64,000 bases of DNA from Clostridium aciditolerans. GTDB lineage: Bacteria > Bacillota > Clostridia > Clostridiales > Clostridiaceae. The position numbers and the translations under genes are program-made. Below, in pieces: positions 24,280-34,538 of this stretch. Under the pieces are notes generated by a model. That model saw nothing but the letters and a program-made list of their open reading frames with translations, searched no databases and was not told the origin of the DNA. The DNA is taken from NCBI RefSeq assembly GCF_016316925.1, contig NZ_JAEEGB010000014.1:62001-126000 (forward strand), in the 5' to 3' direction. Each line of letters opens with the position of its first letter. Position 1 is the stretch's first letter.

Positions 24280-24325
24280 GGAAACTAACTGGAAAGTTAA
24301 CGTATACGCTAGAATGACTATTTTT

Positions 24326-24374
24326 AGTTGAGAGCGAAGGACTTTTCTACTGTCCGCTCTCAACTATTTATTTT
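24326..24374 (+). terminator. Terminator of the GGDEF-EAL gene
   Basis: A perfect 11-bp stem (AGTTGAGAGCG at 24326-24336 and CGCTCTCAACT at 24355-24365), with further inner pairing, is followed by ATTTATTTTTT. Confidence 0.82.
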
Positions 24375-24547
24375 TTATCTTCTTCTATAAAAATTATCAA
24401 TTTAGATTATAGTGTAAATAAAAAAATGGAAATGTATGTAAAAGTATAATAAAATGTACATATGGACAAATATATATAATATGGATATAATGCTAAATTA
24501 TATTAAGGTTTATTTTACTAAAAGTAATTTTGCTGGGAGGGATTTAA

Positions 24548-25417
24548 ATGGATACAGTAATATTAATCGATTCCTGTAGTGATTTACCACTTAAATATAT
24601 AGAGGGAAATAGTATTCCTTATCTGCCTTTTACATATGAACTTAAAGGCGTTGAGCGTAAGGATGATTTTTGGGAAACTGCAAGTTATAAAGAATTTTAT
24701 GATGCATTAAGAGCTGGAGAAATGTCTACTACATCACAGGTAAACTTTAAAATGTATTATGATGAATTTAAAAAGTATGTGGAACAAGGAAAATCAGTTA
24801 TATATATAGGATTTTCTTCAGCGTTAAGCGGATCCACAAGTAGTGCGCAGCTAGCAAGAGAACAAATAATGGAAGAATATAAAAATGCTGATATAACAGT
24901 AATAGATAGTAAAAGCGCATCTTTAGGATTAGGGCTTTTGATTTACTACGCTTATGACATGCTTAAAAAAGGAGCTTCAAAAGATGAAATTATAAATTGG
25001 GTGGAACAAAATAAACTAAAAGTAAATCACTGGTTTACGCCAGAAGATTTAAATCATCTAAAAAGAGGGGGCAGAATATCCGGTACTGCAGCCATGGTTG
25101 GAACCTTGCTTCATATAAAGCCAATATTATTTGTAGATAACCAGGGAAGACTCATTCCTGTTGAAAAAGTAAAGGGGAGAAAGAAGGCCTTAAAGACTCT
25201 TGTAGAAAAATTAAGCAAGAAAATAGTTAATCCGGAAGAAGAGGTAATAGCTATAAGCCATGGAGATTGTATTGAGGATGCTGAGTATGTAAGAGATTTA
25301 ATTCTTGAACAATACAAGGTTAAAGACGTAATTATAAACAACATTGGTCCTGTAATAGGTTCTCATACTGGAGCAGGTATAGTTGCGTTATTTTTTATGG
25401 GAGATTGTAGGGAATAG
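24548..25417 (+). CDS. DegV-family fatty-acid-binding protein
   Basis: This 289-residue soluble protein has the DegV fold: an N-terminal DSCSDLP motif near residues 8-14, FSSALSGS near 87 and a central H-x-F/T-P-x-L-x-x-L-x-x-GGRI segment near 158-173. The C-terminal GPVIGSHTGAGIVALFF is characteristic. Members bind a single fatty acid and, in some Firmicutes (FakB), present it to a kinase for phospholipid synthesis; no fakA is nearby. An ATG with GGGAGGG upstream sets the start. Confidence 0.92.
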   Translation: MDTVILIDSCSDLPLKYIEGNSIPYLPFTYELKGVERKDDFWETASYKEFYDALRAGEMSTTSQVNFKMYYDEFKKYVEQGKSVIYIGFSSALSGSTSSAQLAREQIMEEYKNADITVIDSKSASLGLGLLIYYAYDMLKKGASKDEIINWVEQNKLKVNHWFTPEDLNHLKRGGRISGTAAMVGTLLHIKPILFVDNQGRLIPVEKVKGRKKALKTLVEKLSKKIVNPEEEVIAISHGDCIEDAEYVRDLILEQYKVKDVIINNIGPVIGSHTGAGIVALFFMGDCRE

Positions 25418-25862
25418 AGTTTAGTTTGAGTTGGGTATCTACACTTAAGGATTATAGAGATTCGATGAATTTTCTCATTCTAGAAATAGAAAAAATAACT
25501 GAATAGAACTTAGTATAAAAAAATTTTTTGAAGCGAAAAAGAATCTTTAATCGTCTATATTTATGAAGACTTAAAAGTTAAATTTAGGACACTTAAGCAC
25601 AAATATGAAAAATGTATTAATGTTGGAGTTAATGACTCTTGTTTATATCATGGAATAATTTGTATCTTGAGGATACATTATCATTATAAGAATATATAAA
25701 CTTTTTTGTTAAAACTACGAAACTAAATAGAGACATATAAATAAATTTTGGATTAGTTTTATAGCAAAACACCGATATATGGTGTATAATATGAAGAAAA
25801 TACTACAAAGTGAAAAATTTTCATTAAATTGTAAGTATATTTAAGAATGGGAGGTAAACTTA
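25418..25862 (+). promoter_or_regulatory. Intergenic leader of the first CWB2 gene
   Basis: No gene is seen in these 445 nt. Near the downstream gene a TATAAT (25785-25790) is abutted by an inverted repeat ACACC-N7-GGTGT (25769-25785), which could bind a regulator over the promoter spacer. A second inverted repeat GTATC-TTGAG-GATAC lies near 25660-25675. The ribosome binding site GGGAGGT precedes the ATG at 25863. The rest is plain AT-rich sequence. Confidence 0.4.
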
Positions 25863-26915
25863 ATGGTTAAAGGAAGAAGATTTTTAAGCACTATGCTTAC
25901 GGCATTGGTTCTTTCTATATCATTATGTGCAGCGAATGTACAAGCTGCTACAGTTACAAGAACTGATGGGGGATCAGGTGGAAGAATAGGTACAGCAAAT
26001 AAAGTTGCTACAGACTTATTTGGAAAGGCATCAAATGTAATATTAGTAAATGGATATGGATATGCAGATGCTGTAAGTGCTACACCTCTTGCAAAACAAC
26101 TTAATGCACCTATACTTTTAACAGCAGGTGGAAGTACTTTAGAGCCAGAGGTAGCAGCTACAATTCAAAATCTTGGAGCATCAAAAGTTTACATAGTAGG
26201 AGGAACTGGTGTAGTATCTCCATCAATAGAAACCAAGCTAAAAGCAAGCTATCAAGTTGAGCGTATAGCTGGAATAACAGATACTTCAAGAATGGGAACA
26301 AATGCAGAAGTTGCTAAAAGAGTATTAAGCCTTAGTGGTAAAAAAGGTGCTGTACTGGTAAATGGACAAGATGGATATGCAGATGCATTATCTGTAGCAT
26401 CAATTGCAGCACAAAAAGGATATCCAGTATTATTTGGAACTTCAAAGGCAGTAGCATCTGGAGTAAAAGATGTTGTAACTTCAAATAGTTTATCAGTACT
26501 AGCTGTTGGAGGAGAGGGAGTTTTACCACAATCCGTAGTGGATTCTGTTGGTGGAAAAAAGATAACTCAAAATACTCCTGATAGATTTGCTACAAACTTA
26601 GCTGTATTAAGTTACTTTAAAAGTACTGATGGATTAGATTTCAGTAATGTTTATGTAGCAGCTGGTGGTGCTACAAACGATCAGTTTGCTGATGCTCTTG
26701 TTGCTTCTGCAGCAGCAGCAAAAACAGGTTCACCACTTATACTAAGTGGAGTTGGAGCAAATGCAAGTCAAATAGCTTCAGCTCACGACTATATTTTATC
26801 TAATGTAACAGATACTTCTAAAGTTGTAATAGTAGGTGGTACTGCATCTGTTTCAGACAGTATTATGAACAGTTTACAAGTAGGAGACAGTCTTGAAGTT
26901 ATATCTATAGAGTAG
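25863..26915 (+). CDS. Secreted CWB2 cell-wall-binding protein without a second domain
   Basis: The product is 350 residues. A Sec signal peptide ends at about residue 29 (NVQAA). The rest is three CWB2 (PF04122-type) repeats, each with the pattern YADAVSATPLAKQLNAPILLT and VYIVGGTGVVSPSIETKL. These modules bind anionic cell-wall polymers non-covalently. Nothing remains after the third repeat, so the protein is a wall-binding module alone, shorter than usual Cwp proteins. It is placed just before the larger S-layer-like gene and may be a minor surface protein or competitor for the same wall sites (inference). Confidence 0.88.
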   Translation: MVKGRRFLSTMLTALVLSISLCAANVQAATVTRTDGGSGGRIGTANKVATDLFGKASNVILVNGYGYADAVSATPLAKQLNAPILLTAGGSTLEPEVAATIQNLGASKVYIVGGTGVVSPSIETKLKASYQVERIAGITDTSRMGTNAEVAKRVLSLSGKKGAVLVNGQDGYADALSVASIAAQKGYPVLFGTSKAVASGVKDVVTSNSLSVLAVGGEGVLPQSVVDSVGGKKITQNTPDRFATNLAVLSYFKSTDGLDFSNVYVAAGGATNDQFADALVASAAAAKTGSPLILSGVGANASQIASAHDYILSNVTDTSKVVIVGGTASVSDSIMNSLQVGDSLEVISIE

Positions 26916-26950
26916 ATTGAAAATAAAAAAATGCACAATAAATTATTGGT

Positions 26951-26999
26951 AAGGATAGTATTATAATAAGATTTTCGCTGTCCTTCCAAATTTTTTTCC
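26951..26999 (+). terminator. Terminator of the first CWB2 gene
   Basis: AAGGATAG (26951-26958) pairs with CTGTCCTT (26978-26985, one G-T pair) around a 19-nt loop, followed by CCAAATTTTTTTCC. Confidence 0.6.
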
Positions 27000-27493
27000 T
27001 CATAAGGAGGAATTTTCAATTATATGTAGAATATATTTAGACAACAAAATTATACATAAGCAGACATTGGATTTTTTAGTATCCTAGTATATTGGCAAAT
27101 GGATATTGTGGTTAAATTTACTAGTAGCCAAGGTATAGAAAAACTAGAAATGATGTTGTATAATAGAATCATAGTAAAGATATTCTAATATATGAATAAA
27201 TTAATAAATTATGATTATAGTAGAAATGACGCTTAAGTTATGATATAATTAAGTGTGAATTTTGGAAATCTTATCTATGATAGGTTTTTTTGATAAAAAT
27301 TAAATAAATTACACATAATTACTAGAATATGTAGTATAAATATGTTATAATTAATCCTGTTTTAAAAATATGACCGAGCTACAACGTTTTAAATAGGGCT
27401 TGGAAGTATTTTAATAAAGTATATATTTAAAAATATATATATATATTTTAGAATTTTAATTAAAATTCACTTAATCGAGGAGGGTATTACAAT
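27000..27493 (+). promoter_or_regulatory. Long leader and promoter region of the S-layer-like gene
   Basis: The interval holds no gene. An extended -10 (TG-T-TATAAT, hexamer 27346-27351) with a poor -35 (TAGAAT, 27323-27328) would give an untranslated leader of roughly 135 nt. Another TATAAT lies at 27159-27164. Just before the gene is a dense AT tract (around 27420-27450) and then GAGGAGGG, a near-perfect ribosome binding site. A long leader is common for abundant S-layer mRNAs, where it prolongs mRNA life (inference). Confidence 0.5.
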
Positions 27494-30400
27494 ATGAGTA
27501 AAAAAGGTACAAAAGCACTTGCAAGTGCTACACTTATGTCCTTAGTTTTAACAACAGCTCTATCAGCTGGCCCAGTTAAAGCAGCAGCAGGACAAGCAGA
27601 AAGAATTGGAGCAGCTGACAGATATGCAACAGCAGCACAAGTTGCTACAAAGAACTGGACAACTAGCGACAATGTAGTATTAGTATCCGGTGAAGGTTAT
27701 GCAGACGCAGTAAGTGCTTCAGCATTAGCTAAAAAATTAAATGCACCAATACTTTTAACTACAGCAAAAACATTAAGCACAGATACAGCTAGCGCATTAT
27801 CAAAATTAGGTGCTAAAAATGTATATGTTGTTGGTGGAGAAGCTTCAGTTTCAACAGCAGTAAGAAATGAATTAAAGAAAACTTACAGCTTAGTAGAATT
27901 AGGCGGAGCTAACAGATACGAAACTAACGTAGCTGTAGCACAAAAATTAGTTGACTTAGGAGTAGATCCAAGCAGCGTAATCATGGTTGGCGGAGAAGGA
28001 TTCTCAGACGCTTTATCAGTAGCTCCAGTAGCAGCTGCTAAAGGACAAATCCTTTTACTAGGAATGAACAATGCTGACTACATGAAGCCAGTACTTGACT
28101 TTGTAGCTAAGAACAAGTCAAAAGTTACTGTAGTTGGAACTAAAAATGTTATAAGCGATTCTATATTAAGTACTGTTAATGGTACAAGAGTAGATGGTGG
28201 AAAAGATAGATGGGATACAAACCAAAAAGTTTTAGCTAACTTCAAAGATACAGTTAAAATGGATAAATTATATGTTGCTTCAGCAGCATACAATGCACAA
28301 GATAATGGATATGCAGATGCTCTAGTAGCTTCAGCTTTAGCTGGAAAATATGCTGCACCATTAGTATTAGTTGACAAAGACGGAAACGAAGGAACAACTA
28401 ACGCTTTAAATTACATCAAAAACAATGCAAATAAATCAACTGACTTACAAGTTGTTGGTGGAACAGGTGTTGTTTCAGACGGTCTTTTAGGAAAAATAAC
28501 AGAAGCTGTTACTGGAGTTAAACCAGGCCCAGGAAACACAACTGTTAAATCAGTAGAAGCAGTTGATTTAAACCAATTAAGAGTAAATTTCAACACTGAT
28601 GTTGATTCAGATTCAGCTGAAGATGTAGGAAACTACAAAATAGATGGTTCTACTTTAAGTGACAAAGATGCAGTAGCAGTACTTGGAGATGACAACAGAA
28701 CTCTTTTAATTACATTAAAACAACCAAAAGAACAACAAAAACAATATACAGTTTCAGTTAAGCAAGGAGTTTTAACTGCAGATAAATCAGGTTCTATAGA
28801 TGCATTTGATCAAAAGATATCATTCTCAGACACAACTGCACCAGCAATAGCATCTGTATCTGTAAAAGGAAACAACAAGATAACAGTTAACTTTACAGAA
28901 CCTGTTAAGATACCAGTAACTGCAGTTGGTAGTGTGAACCCTACTAACGACTTTATTTCAAAGTTTAAGATAAATGGACAAAACATATCAAGTTTTGGAT
29001 TAGATACTACAGTAACTGAAGTTGACCACCAAATAGCTACTACAACAGCAGCTAGAATTGAATCTGACAAAGATAGTGTTTGGGCAGATAAAGTAGACTT
29101 CTACTTCTCTACAAAACTTCCAGCTGGAAGCAACACTTTAAAGGTTTCTGATGGAACTGCTAATGGAGTATTAAGTGATGCAGCAGGATTTATAGTTAAA
29201 GAAAAAGAAGAAAACTTCAATGTTGATACTGTAAGCACTAAACCAGTAATTAAAGAAGTAAAAGCTAGCACAGATAATACTATAAAAATAATATTTGACA
29301 GACCAATGGATACTAAAACAGCTAAAGTTATTAGTAACTATAAATTAAACAATGACTCTCTATCTGGAAAAGTAGATCCAAAAGATATTTCTTTAAAAGA
29401 AGGAGATTGTACTGTTAAGATTAAGCATGTTCCAGGCATCAACTTTGGTTCAAATACAATATATGTAAGTAACAGCGTAAAGGATGCTTATGGCAATAAG
29501 GTTGCTGATGATACAAGAGTAAACTTTACAATGGAAAAAGATGAAACAAAACCAACAGTAACTAGTGTTAGAATGGTAGATAGTGAAACTATTCGTATGT
29601 CATTTAGCAAAGATATAGATGCATCTTATGCAATTAAAGCAGCTAACTATACATTAAAAGATGCAAGTAATGTAGATATTAGCAGTCATATAAGATTAGT
29701 TAAACCATCTTATAAGAGTGTTTCTGATTCTGTAACATCAGGTGCTATTAAAGATGATACATTTGGTGCTGATAACTCATGGGATATAAAACTTTATAAA
29801 AATGCTTATGATTATCAAACAATTGGAAAAGGAAAAACTTATGATCCTGTTACACAAGCAACTACAATTGCCCAATTAAAGAACGATGATTGGAGATTAA
29901 CAGCTGCTAAATATACTTTAATTATTAAAAACTTAGCAGATACTACGGCTAATAAAAATGTTATGGATGATTCTACAAATACAATAAATGGATCAGACGA
30001 TGTAGCACCTAAGATGAATGCTAATGCTTATGCAAAAGATAAGCATAAAGTTGTTGTAACTTTCTCAGAAGCAATGGATGGATCTCAATTAGATAAATTA
30101 GACAATTATAAGTACAAGAATGCTGCAGGAGATAGTAAGCAATTACCATCCGATACAAAGATTACAGTTGGAAACGATGATAAGAGTGTAACATTAGAGT
30201 TCCCAGACAACTACTATACAGATCTTGGCGATGGTACAACAGTTGATGGAACAAATATTACAAGTTATGATAATGACAACAGAATAAGAGGTATTCTTGC
30301 ATCAAACTTAAAGGATTTACAAGGAAACTTAATAGATTCATTTAATAATTCTTCAACAATAAGTGCTTCTGCAACAGGTTCTTTTGCATATAAAGATAGC

Positions 30401-31222
30401 ACTTACAGAATACAAAAAGACGGAGATGATCTATTAGTTAAAGTACAATTCCAAAATGCTATAGATCCAGATTCAGCACTTAAAGAATACTTTATGGTTG
30501 CAGGCCAAACTCCTGATAGCGTAAGTGTTAGCGGATCAGATGTTATCTTAAGATTCAATAATGATGATCACACAGATAGCAGCGCTAACATAGTAGATGA
30601 ATATACTGCAAATCATGCTAAAAATGGTTTAACAAACTTATCTGGCAGCACAGATAAAGCTGACAAAGCTGATATAATCAAGCTTTGGGGATCATTTGCA
30701 AAAGTTCAAGTAAAAGCTACAGATGCACAAGGAAAGAACGGTCTTAAAGATATAACTGGAGCTTCAATTGCTACTGATGCTCAATTCCATGATCTTGTAT
30801 CAAGAGCATATGACTACTTAGCAGCACCAGAAACTACTTCAGATTACTGGTATGCAACAACACAAGCAGGAACTACAGATGCAGCAGTTGTATTAACATT
30901 CGATACAGTTCTTGATCCAATATACTCAGGTGTTAAGGCTGATGACTTCAGATTCAACGTAGGCGGAACAGAAGTTAAAGCTGAAAGAGTTGTAGTTAAA
31001 GGAAACTCTCTAGTATTCTTATTTGAAAATGACAAACAAGTATTTGCAAATGGAAAAGCAAACAAGAAGAAAGTTTCTGTATCATTAAAGAATGCTAATA
31101 TTGACGTAGAAGCATTAAGAGATGACAACAGCAATAATGCTAAGTTTGTTCCATCTTCTGATGATAAGACTAAGACAAGAGATATAATTCTTGTTGATAC
31201 TGACATAACTTCTCAAAGATAA
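27494..31222 (+). CDS. S-layer-like protein: CWB2 anchor plus Ig-like repeats
   Basis: The product is 1242 residues. The signal peptide ends near residue 33 (GPVKAAA). Three CWB2 repeats (about 35-345) anchor the protein to the wall polymer. After a GPGNTT linker come about seven Ig-like beta-sandwich repeats with the pattern V-x-V-x-F-x-x-x-hD-x-x-x-A-x-x-x-x-N-Y, starting near residues 353, 455, 590, 690, 840, 985 and 1135. There is no LPxTG motif or membrane anchor. Codon choice looks uniform, the composition is low in Cys, and the ribosome binding site is near perfect, all of which fit an abundant surface-layer subunit. It is likely the main S-layer protein, although no proof of lattice formation is possible here. 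Confidence 0.85.
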   Translation: MSKKGTKALASATLMSLVLTTALSAGPVKAAAGQAERIGAADRYATAAQVATKNWTTSDNVVLVSGEGYADAVSASALAKKLNAPILLTTAKTLSTDTASALSKLGAKNVYVVGGEASVSTAVRNELKKTYSLVELGGANRYETNVAVAQKLVDLGVDPSSVIMVGGEGFSDALSVAPVAAAKGQILLLGMNNADYMKPVLDFVAKNKSKVTVVGTKNVISDSILSTVNGTRVDGGKDRWDTNQKVLANFKDTVKMDKLYVASAAYNAQDNGYADALVASALAGKYAAPLVLVDKDGNEGTTNALNYIKNNANKSTDLQVVGGTGVVSDGLLGKITEAVTGVKPGPGNTTVKSVEAVDLNQLRVNFNTDVDSDSAEDVGNYKIDGSTLSDKDAVAVLGDDNRTLLITLKQPKEQQKQYTVSVKQGVLTADKSGSIDAFDQKISFSDTTAPAIASVSVKGNNKITVNFTEPVKIPVTAVGSVNPTNDFISKFKINGQNISSFGLDTTVTEVDHQIATTTAARIESDKDSVWADKVDFYFSTKLPAGSNTLKVSDGTANGVLSDAAGFIVKEKEENFNVDTVSTKPVIKEVKASTDNTIKIIFDRPMDTKTAKVISNYKLNNDSLSGKVDPKDISLKEGDCTVKIKHVPGINFGSNTIYVSNSVKDAYGNKVADDTRVNFTMEKDETKPTVTSVRMVDSETIRMSFSKDIDASYAIKAANYTLKDASNVDISSHIRLVKPSYKSVSDSVTSGAIKDDTFGADNSWDIKLYKNAYDYQTIGKGKTYDPVTQATTIAQLKNDDWRLTAAKYTLIIKNLADTTANKNVMDDSTNTINGSDDVAPKMNANAYAKDKHKVVVTFSEAMDGSQLDKLDNYKYKNAAGDSKQLPSDTKITVGNDDKSVTLEFPDNYYTDLGDGTTVDGTNITSYDNDNRIRGILASNLKDLQGNLIDSFNNSSTISASATGSFAYKDSTYRIQKDGDDLLVKVQFQNAIDPDSALKEYFMVAGQTPDSVSVSGSDVILRFNNDDHTDSSANIVDEYTANHAKNGLTNLSGSTDKADKADIIKLWGSFAKVQVKATDAQGKNGLKDITGASIATDAQFHDLVSRAYDYLAAPETTSDYWYATTQAGTTDAAVVLTFDTVLDPIYSGVKADDFRFNVGGTEVKAERVVVKGNSLVFLFENDKQVFANGKANKKKVSVSLKNANIDVEALRDDNSNNAKFVPSSDDKTKTRDIILVDTDITSQR

Positions 31223-31234
31223 TAAATAAAATCA

Positions 31235-31282
31235 ATATATGAGGGGAAGGGCTTACCTTCCTCTTATATATCTCTTATTCAT
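31235..31282 (+). terminator. Terminator of the S-layer-like gene
   Basis: A 16-bp stem with G-T pairs (31235-31250 and 31256-31271) has a 5-nt loop and T-rich tail TCTCTTATT. Confidence 0.8.
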
Positions 31283-31721
31283 ATAAATATTTCATATTAA
31301 TTTATTTTTATATATGAACGGAAAAAATAAATTAATTGCTTTCTAAATAATTCAACTCAATTATCATAAACATGGTTAGGTCACATACTAACTGAAAAAC
31401 TAATTACAACATGTTAAAAAGGCCATTGTATAAGGTACTAATATGTACTCTATCCAATGGTCTTTTATTTTTTAGATTAAGTAGTTAACGGAAGTATTAA
31501 AATAATTAAATTTTGCATAAAAGAATAATCTTTGAATATAAAAGAAATATTAAATATTAATTTAAATTCAATATTTGACAAAGGGAATATGTAAGAATTG
31601 GGAATGCCAATATAAAAGATGCAACAAATAAGTTGAAATAACATGTAAAATGCACTAATATTAATAATATATGTTATATTTAGTAACGTTATTTTTATTA
31701 GAATAGTATGGAGGTAAGAAA
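31283..31721 (+). other. Intergenic region with a second terminator before the glycan cluster
   Basis: A second long hairpin (arms about 31417-31438 and 31445-31464, AAAAGGCCATTG with CAATGGTCTTTT-type pairing) is followed by ATTTTTTAG and acts as a backup terminator. The remaining 250 nt are AT-rich with no gene. TATATTTAG-like words near 31674 may be part of the next promoter, but none is convincing. Confidence 0.6.
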
Positions 31722-33557
31722 ATGTATGATGATATGTATAAGGATTTATATGGTGAAGAATATGAAGGAAATTGGTATTCGGTAATACCTTTAATTTTTC
31801 TAGTATCTTTAGTTCCTTTAATAGTTTATGGTAAAGCTATGAAGCTTACAGGTGATTATTTTAAATATTGGAATGGAAGCAGTCAAAGTTTAGACTTTTT
31901 CTCTTATTATAAAGGTATATGGATAATGGTATTCACAATAATAGCTTTAATTATTTTAGGAGTAAAACTAGTTTCTAAAGAGATAAAAATACATAAAAAT
32001 ACCATATATATACCTATGATTATATATTCAATACTAATAGTTTTATCTACAGTTTTCTCAGATTTTAAAGGAATATCAATCTGGGGCTTTGTTGAAAGAT
32101 ATGAAGGTATGATAGTACTTTTGTGTTATATGCTTATATTATTTACAACTATAAATATAGTCAAGGATAAAGCTGCCATTAAAGTTATACTTATTGCACT
32201 TATATGTTCTGCTTTAATAATAGGTACTATTGGAATTTTACAGTATTTTGGACATGATATATTTAAAACTATGACAGGAAAAAAATTAATTCTTCCATCA
32301 CAGCTTCAGAATAGAGCAGCAAATTTGAAGTTTCAGTTTGGAGACAAGATGATATATGCTACTTTATATCACTATAATTATGTGGGTAGCTATATGGCTA
32401 TGCTTTTCCCTTTAACTTTTACACTTTTTATTTTAATAAAAAACAAATTTTATAAAAGTATTATGGCACTAGTTAGTCTACTTATGTTTTTAAACCTAAT
32501 CTTATGTCATTCACGTGCAGGGATTATTGGTGGAATAATAGCAATTCTAATACTTATTACAACCCTCAGAAAATATTTTATTGAAAACTGGAAACTTACA
32601 GCTGCAATATTAGTTGTGGCACTTATAGGTGGTGTAGGTTTTAATATATATTCTAAAGGAATGTTAAAAGCTAGAATTGGTTCTTTATTTGAGGATGCAG
32701 AAAGCTTAGCTAAAGCTTCTAACACATCTTTGCTTAGAGACGTGGTAGAAAAAGACAAATCATTACAAATAGTATTTTCAGATAAAACCCTAAAGATACA
32801 AAGTGATAATGATAATATAATATTTAAAGATGATAAAGACAATATTATAAATACTGAGAGAAATGTGCAAAGTGGACAAGTAGTTTTAAAAGAAGATAAA
32901 TTCAAAGACCTTATTATAGATATGGAAGAATACTCTACGAGCACCGGTAAAAAATATACTATGAATATAACGAGAGGAAGTTTAAAAATACCTTTGATAA
33001 TTAATAGTGGCCATTTTAGCTTTGTAAATGAGTATGGTGATTCTTTGGAAATAAAAGCTGCTGAGAAATGGGGACTTGAGGGAAAAGAGAAATTAGGTTC
33101 TGCTAGAGGATATATATGGTCAAGGAGCATACCGCTTTTAAAACATACAGTAATTCTAGGATATGGTCCAGACACCTTTGCAGCTAAGTTTCCACAAGAT
33201 GATTATGTAGGAAAGCTTGTTGCTTATGATACAGTTTCTATGCTAGTGGATAAGGCTCATAACTTATATCTAGAGAATGCAATTAATATAGGAGTACTTG
33301 GATTAATATCATTTCTAGCAATGTTTGTTATATACTTTATGTCCTGTGCAAAGTTATATTTTAAAAATGAGTTTAATGATTTTTATTCCATAGTTGGGCT
33401 AGCTATATTTATTGCCATCTGCGGATATCTAGGGGCTGGGTTCTTTAATGATAGCGTTGTATCTGTAGCACCAGTATTTTGGGTGCTATTTGGAATGGGT
33501 GTTAGTGTTAACTATAAGTTAAAAAATAATAGAATTGATAAAGAGAATGTTAACTAA
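31722..33557 (+). CDS. O-antigen ligase/polymerase-like membrane protein
   Basis: This 611-residue protein has about twelve membrane helices and a large extracytoplasmic loop (about 320-465) of charged and beta-rich sequence. The Wzy_C/O-antigen ligase signature is visible: RAG-I-GG near residue 265 and the H-N-x-x-L-E motif (AHNLYLEN near 508) following LGYGPDTF. Such proteins join lipid-linked glycans to an acceptor or polymerise repeats. Here it could transfer glycan to the S-layer or extend the chain. It is first in the cluster, 500 nt after the S-layer gene, with GGAGG before the ATG and its own terminator after. Confidence 0.8.
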   Translation: MYDDMYKDLYGEEYEGNWYSVIPLIFLVSLVPLIVYGKAMKLTGDYFKYWNGSSQSLDFFSYYKGIWIMVFTIIALIILGVKLVSKEIKIHKNTIYIPMIIYSILIVLSTVFSDFKGISIWGFVERYEGMIVLLCYMLILFTTINIVKDKAAIKVILIALICSALIIGTIGILQYFGHDIFKTMTGKKLILPSQLQNRAANLKFQFGDKMIYATLYHYNYVGSYMAMLFPLTFTLFILIKNKFYKSIMALVSLLMFLNLILCHSRAGIIGGIIAILILITTLRKYFIENWKLTAAILVVALIGGVGFNIYSKGMLKARIGSLFEDAESLAKASNTSLLRDVVEKDKSLQIVFSDKTLKIQSDNDNIIFKDDKDNIINTERNVQSGQVVLKEDKFKDLIIDMEEYSTSTGKKYTMNITRGSLKIPLIINSGHFSFVNEYGDSLEIKAAEKWGLEGKEKLGSARGYIWSRSIPLLKHTVILGYGPDTFAAKFPQDDYVGKLVAYDTVSMLVDKAHNLYLENAINIGVLGLISFLAMFVIYFMSCAKLYFKNEFNDFYSIVGLAIFIAICGYLGAGFFNDSVVSVAPVFWVLFGMGVSVNYKLKNNRIDKENVN

Positions 33558-33574
33558 ATAATATATAAGTTTGT

Positions 33575-33624
33575 AAAAAAGGTGTAACAATAGCTATTTC
33601 TGTGCTTGTTACACTTTTTTAAGT
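33575..33624 (+). terminator. Terminator after the ligase-like gene
   Basis: A 15-bp stem (AAAAAGGTGTAACAA ending 33590, TTGTTACACTTTTTT from 33606) with a 15-nt loop is followed by a T-run, so the dTDP-sugar genes need their own promoter. Confidence 0.85.
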
Positions 33625-33752
33625 TTAAATAAACTTACATACGTGATATAATAAATATGTCAAAATATAGATTTATTAGTAAGCAAATATTTAATTGTGA
33701 ATAATCACACACAATAAAAGCAATTGTATATGGAATTTTGGAGGGTTTAAAA

Positions 33753-34526
33753 ATGAAAGGAATAATATTAGCAGGCGGAACAGGTTCAAGACTTTTTCCT
33801 TTAACAAAAGTAACAAATAAACACCTACTTCCAGTTGGAAAGTATCCAATGATAGACCATGTAATAGCAAAAATGAAACAAGCTGATGTAAATGACATAA
33901 TGGTTATTACAGGTAAGGAACATATGGGAGCTGTTGTTAACTTACTAGGCAGTGGTTATAACTATGGTGTAAAATTTACATATAGAATTCAAGATCAACC
34001 AGGAGGAATAGCACAAGCACTTGGATTATGTGAGGATTTTGTGGGAACTGATAAATGCGTAGTAATTCTCGGCGATAATATATTTTCAGACAACATAGCG
34101 TCATTTGTAGAAAAGTTTAAAAATCAAGAGAAAGGTGCAAAAATTCTTATACAGCAGGTCAAAGATCCTGAAAGATATGGAGTTGCTGAACTTAAAGGAG
34201 ACAATATAGTTTCTATAGAAGAAAAACCTAAAAAACCTAAAAGTAACTACTGCGTTACAGGAATATATATGTATGATAGCAGAGTATTTGATGTAATAAA
34301 AACATTAAAACCATCAGGAAGAGGAGAACTTGAAATTACAGATGTTAACAATTGGTATATAGAAGATGGTTCTTTAACCTACGATGTTTTAGAAAACTGG
34401 TGGACAGATGCTGGAACATTTGAGTCACTAGCTTATGCTAATAGTTTAGCTAAGGAAATAAATTTACATGAAATACTGAACAACACATATATAGCTAATT
34501 TAGAAGCAGCAGCATCAAAAGAGTAG
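33753..34526 (+). CDS. rmlA: Glucose-1-phosphate thymidylyltransferase, short RmlA-like form
   Basis: This 257-residue nucleotidyltransferase makes dTDP-glucose from glucose-1-phosphate and dTTP. The N-terminal GGTGSRLFPLT (8-18) binds the nucleotide; LGDN near residue 108 holds the metal Asp; EEKP and WWTDAGTFESL follow. It is about 35 residues shorter than the classical RmlA, lacking the C-terminal allosteric extension, like other short Firmicute forms. The ATG at 33753 has TTGGAGGG upstream; a TTG five codons earlier overlaps that site. First of the dTDP-sugar genes, followed 12 nt later by rmlD. Confidence 0.88.
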   Translation: MKGIILAGGTGSRLFPLTKVTNKHLLPVGKYPMIDHVIAKMKQADVNDIMVITGKEHMGAVVNLLGSGYNYGVKFTYRIQDQPGGIAQALGLCEDFVGTDKCVVILGDNIFSDNIASFVEKFKNQEKGAKILIQQVKDPERYGVAELKGDNIVSIEEKPKKPKSNYCVTGIYMYDSRVFDVIKTLKPSGRGELEITDVNNWYIEDGSLTYDVLENWWTDAGTFESLAYANSLAKEINLHEILNNTYIANLEAAASKE

Positions 34527-34538
34527 GAGCGCAATAAA

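Noticed and set aside
27001-27032. AAGGAGG followed by ATG-TAG as a minimal start-stop frame
   Set aside because: The start and stop are adjacent, the spacing is long, and the segment is more easily explained as part of the terminator tail and leader.
30844-31206. Minus-strand frames within the S-layer-like gene
   Set aside because: They mirror the codon bias of a highly expressed gene and show no protein-like features of their own.
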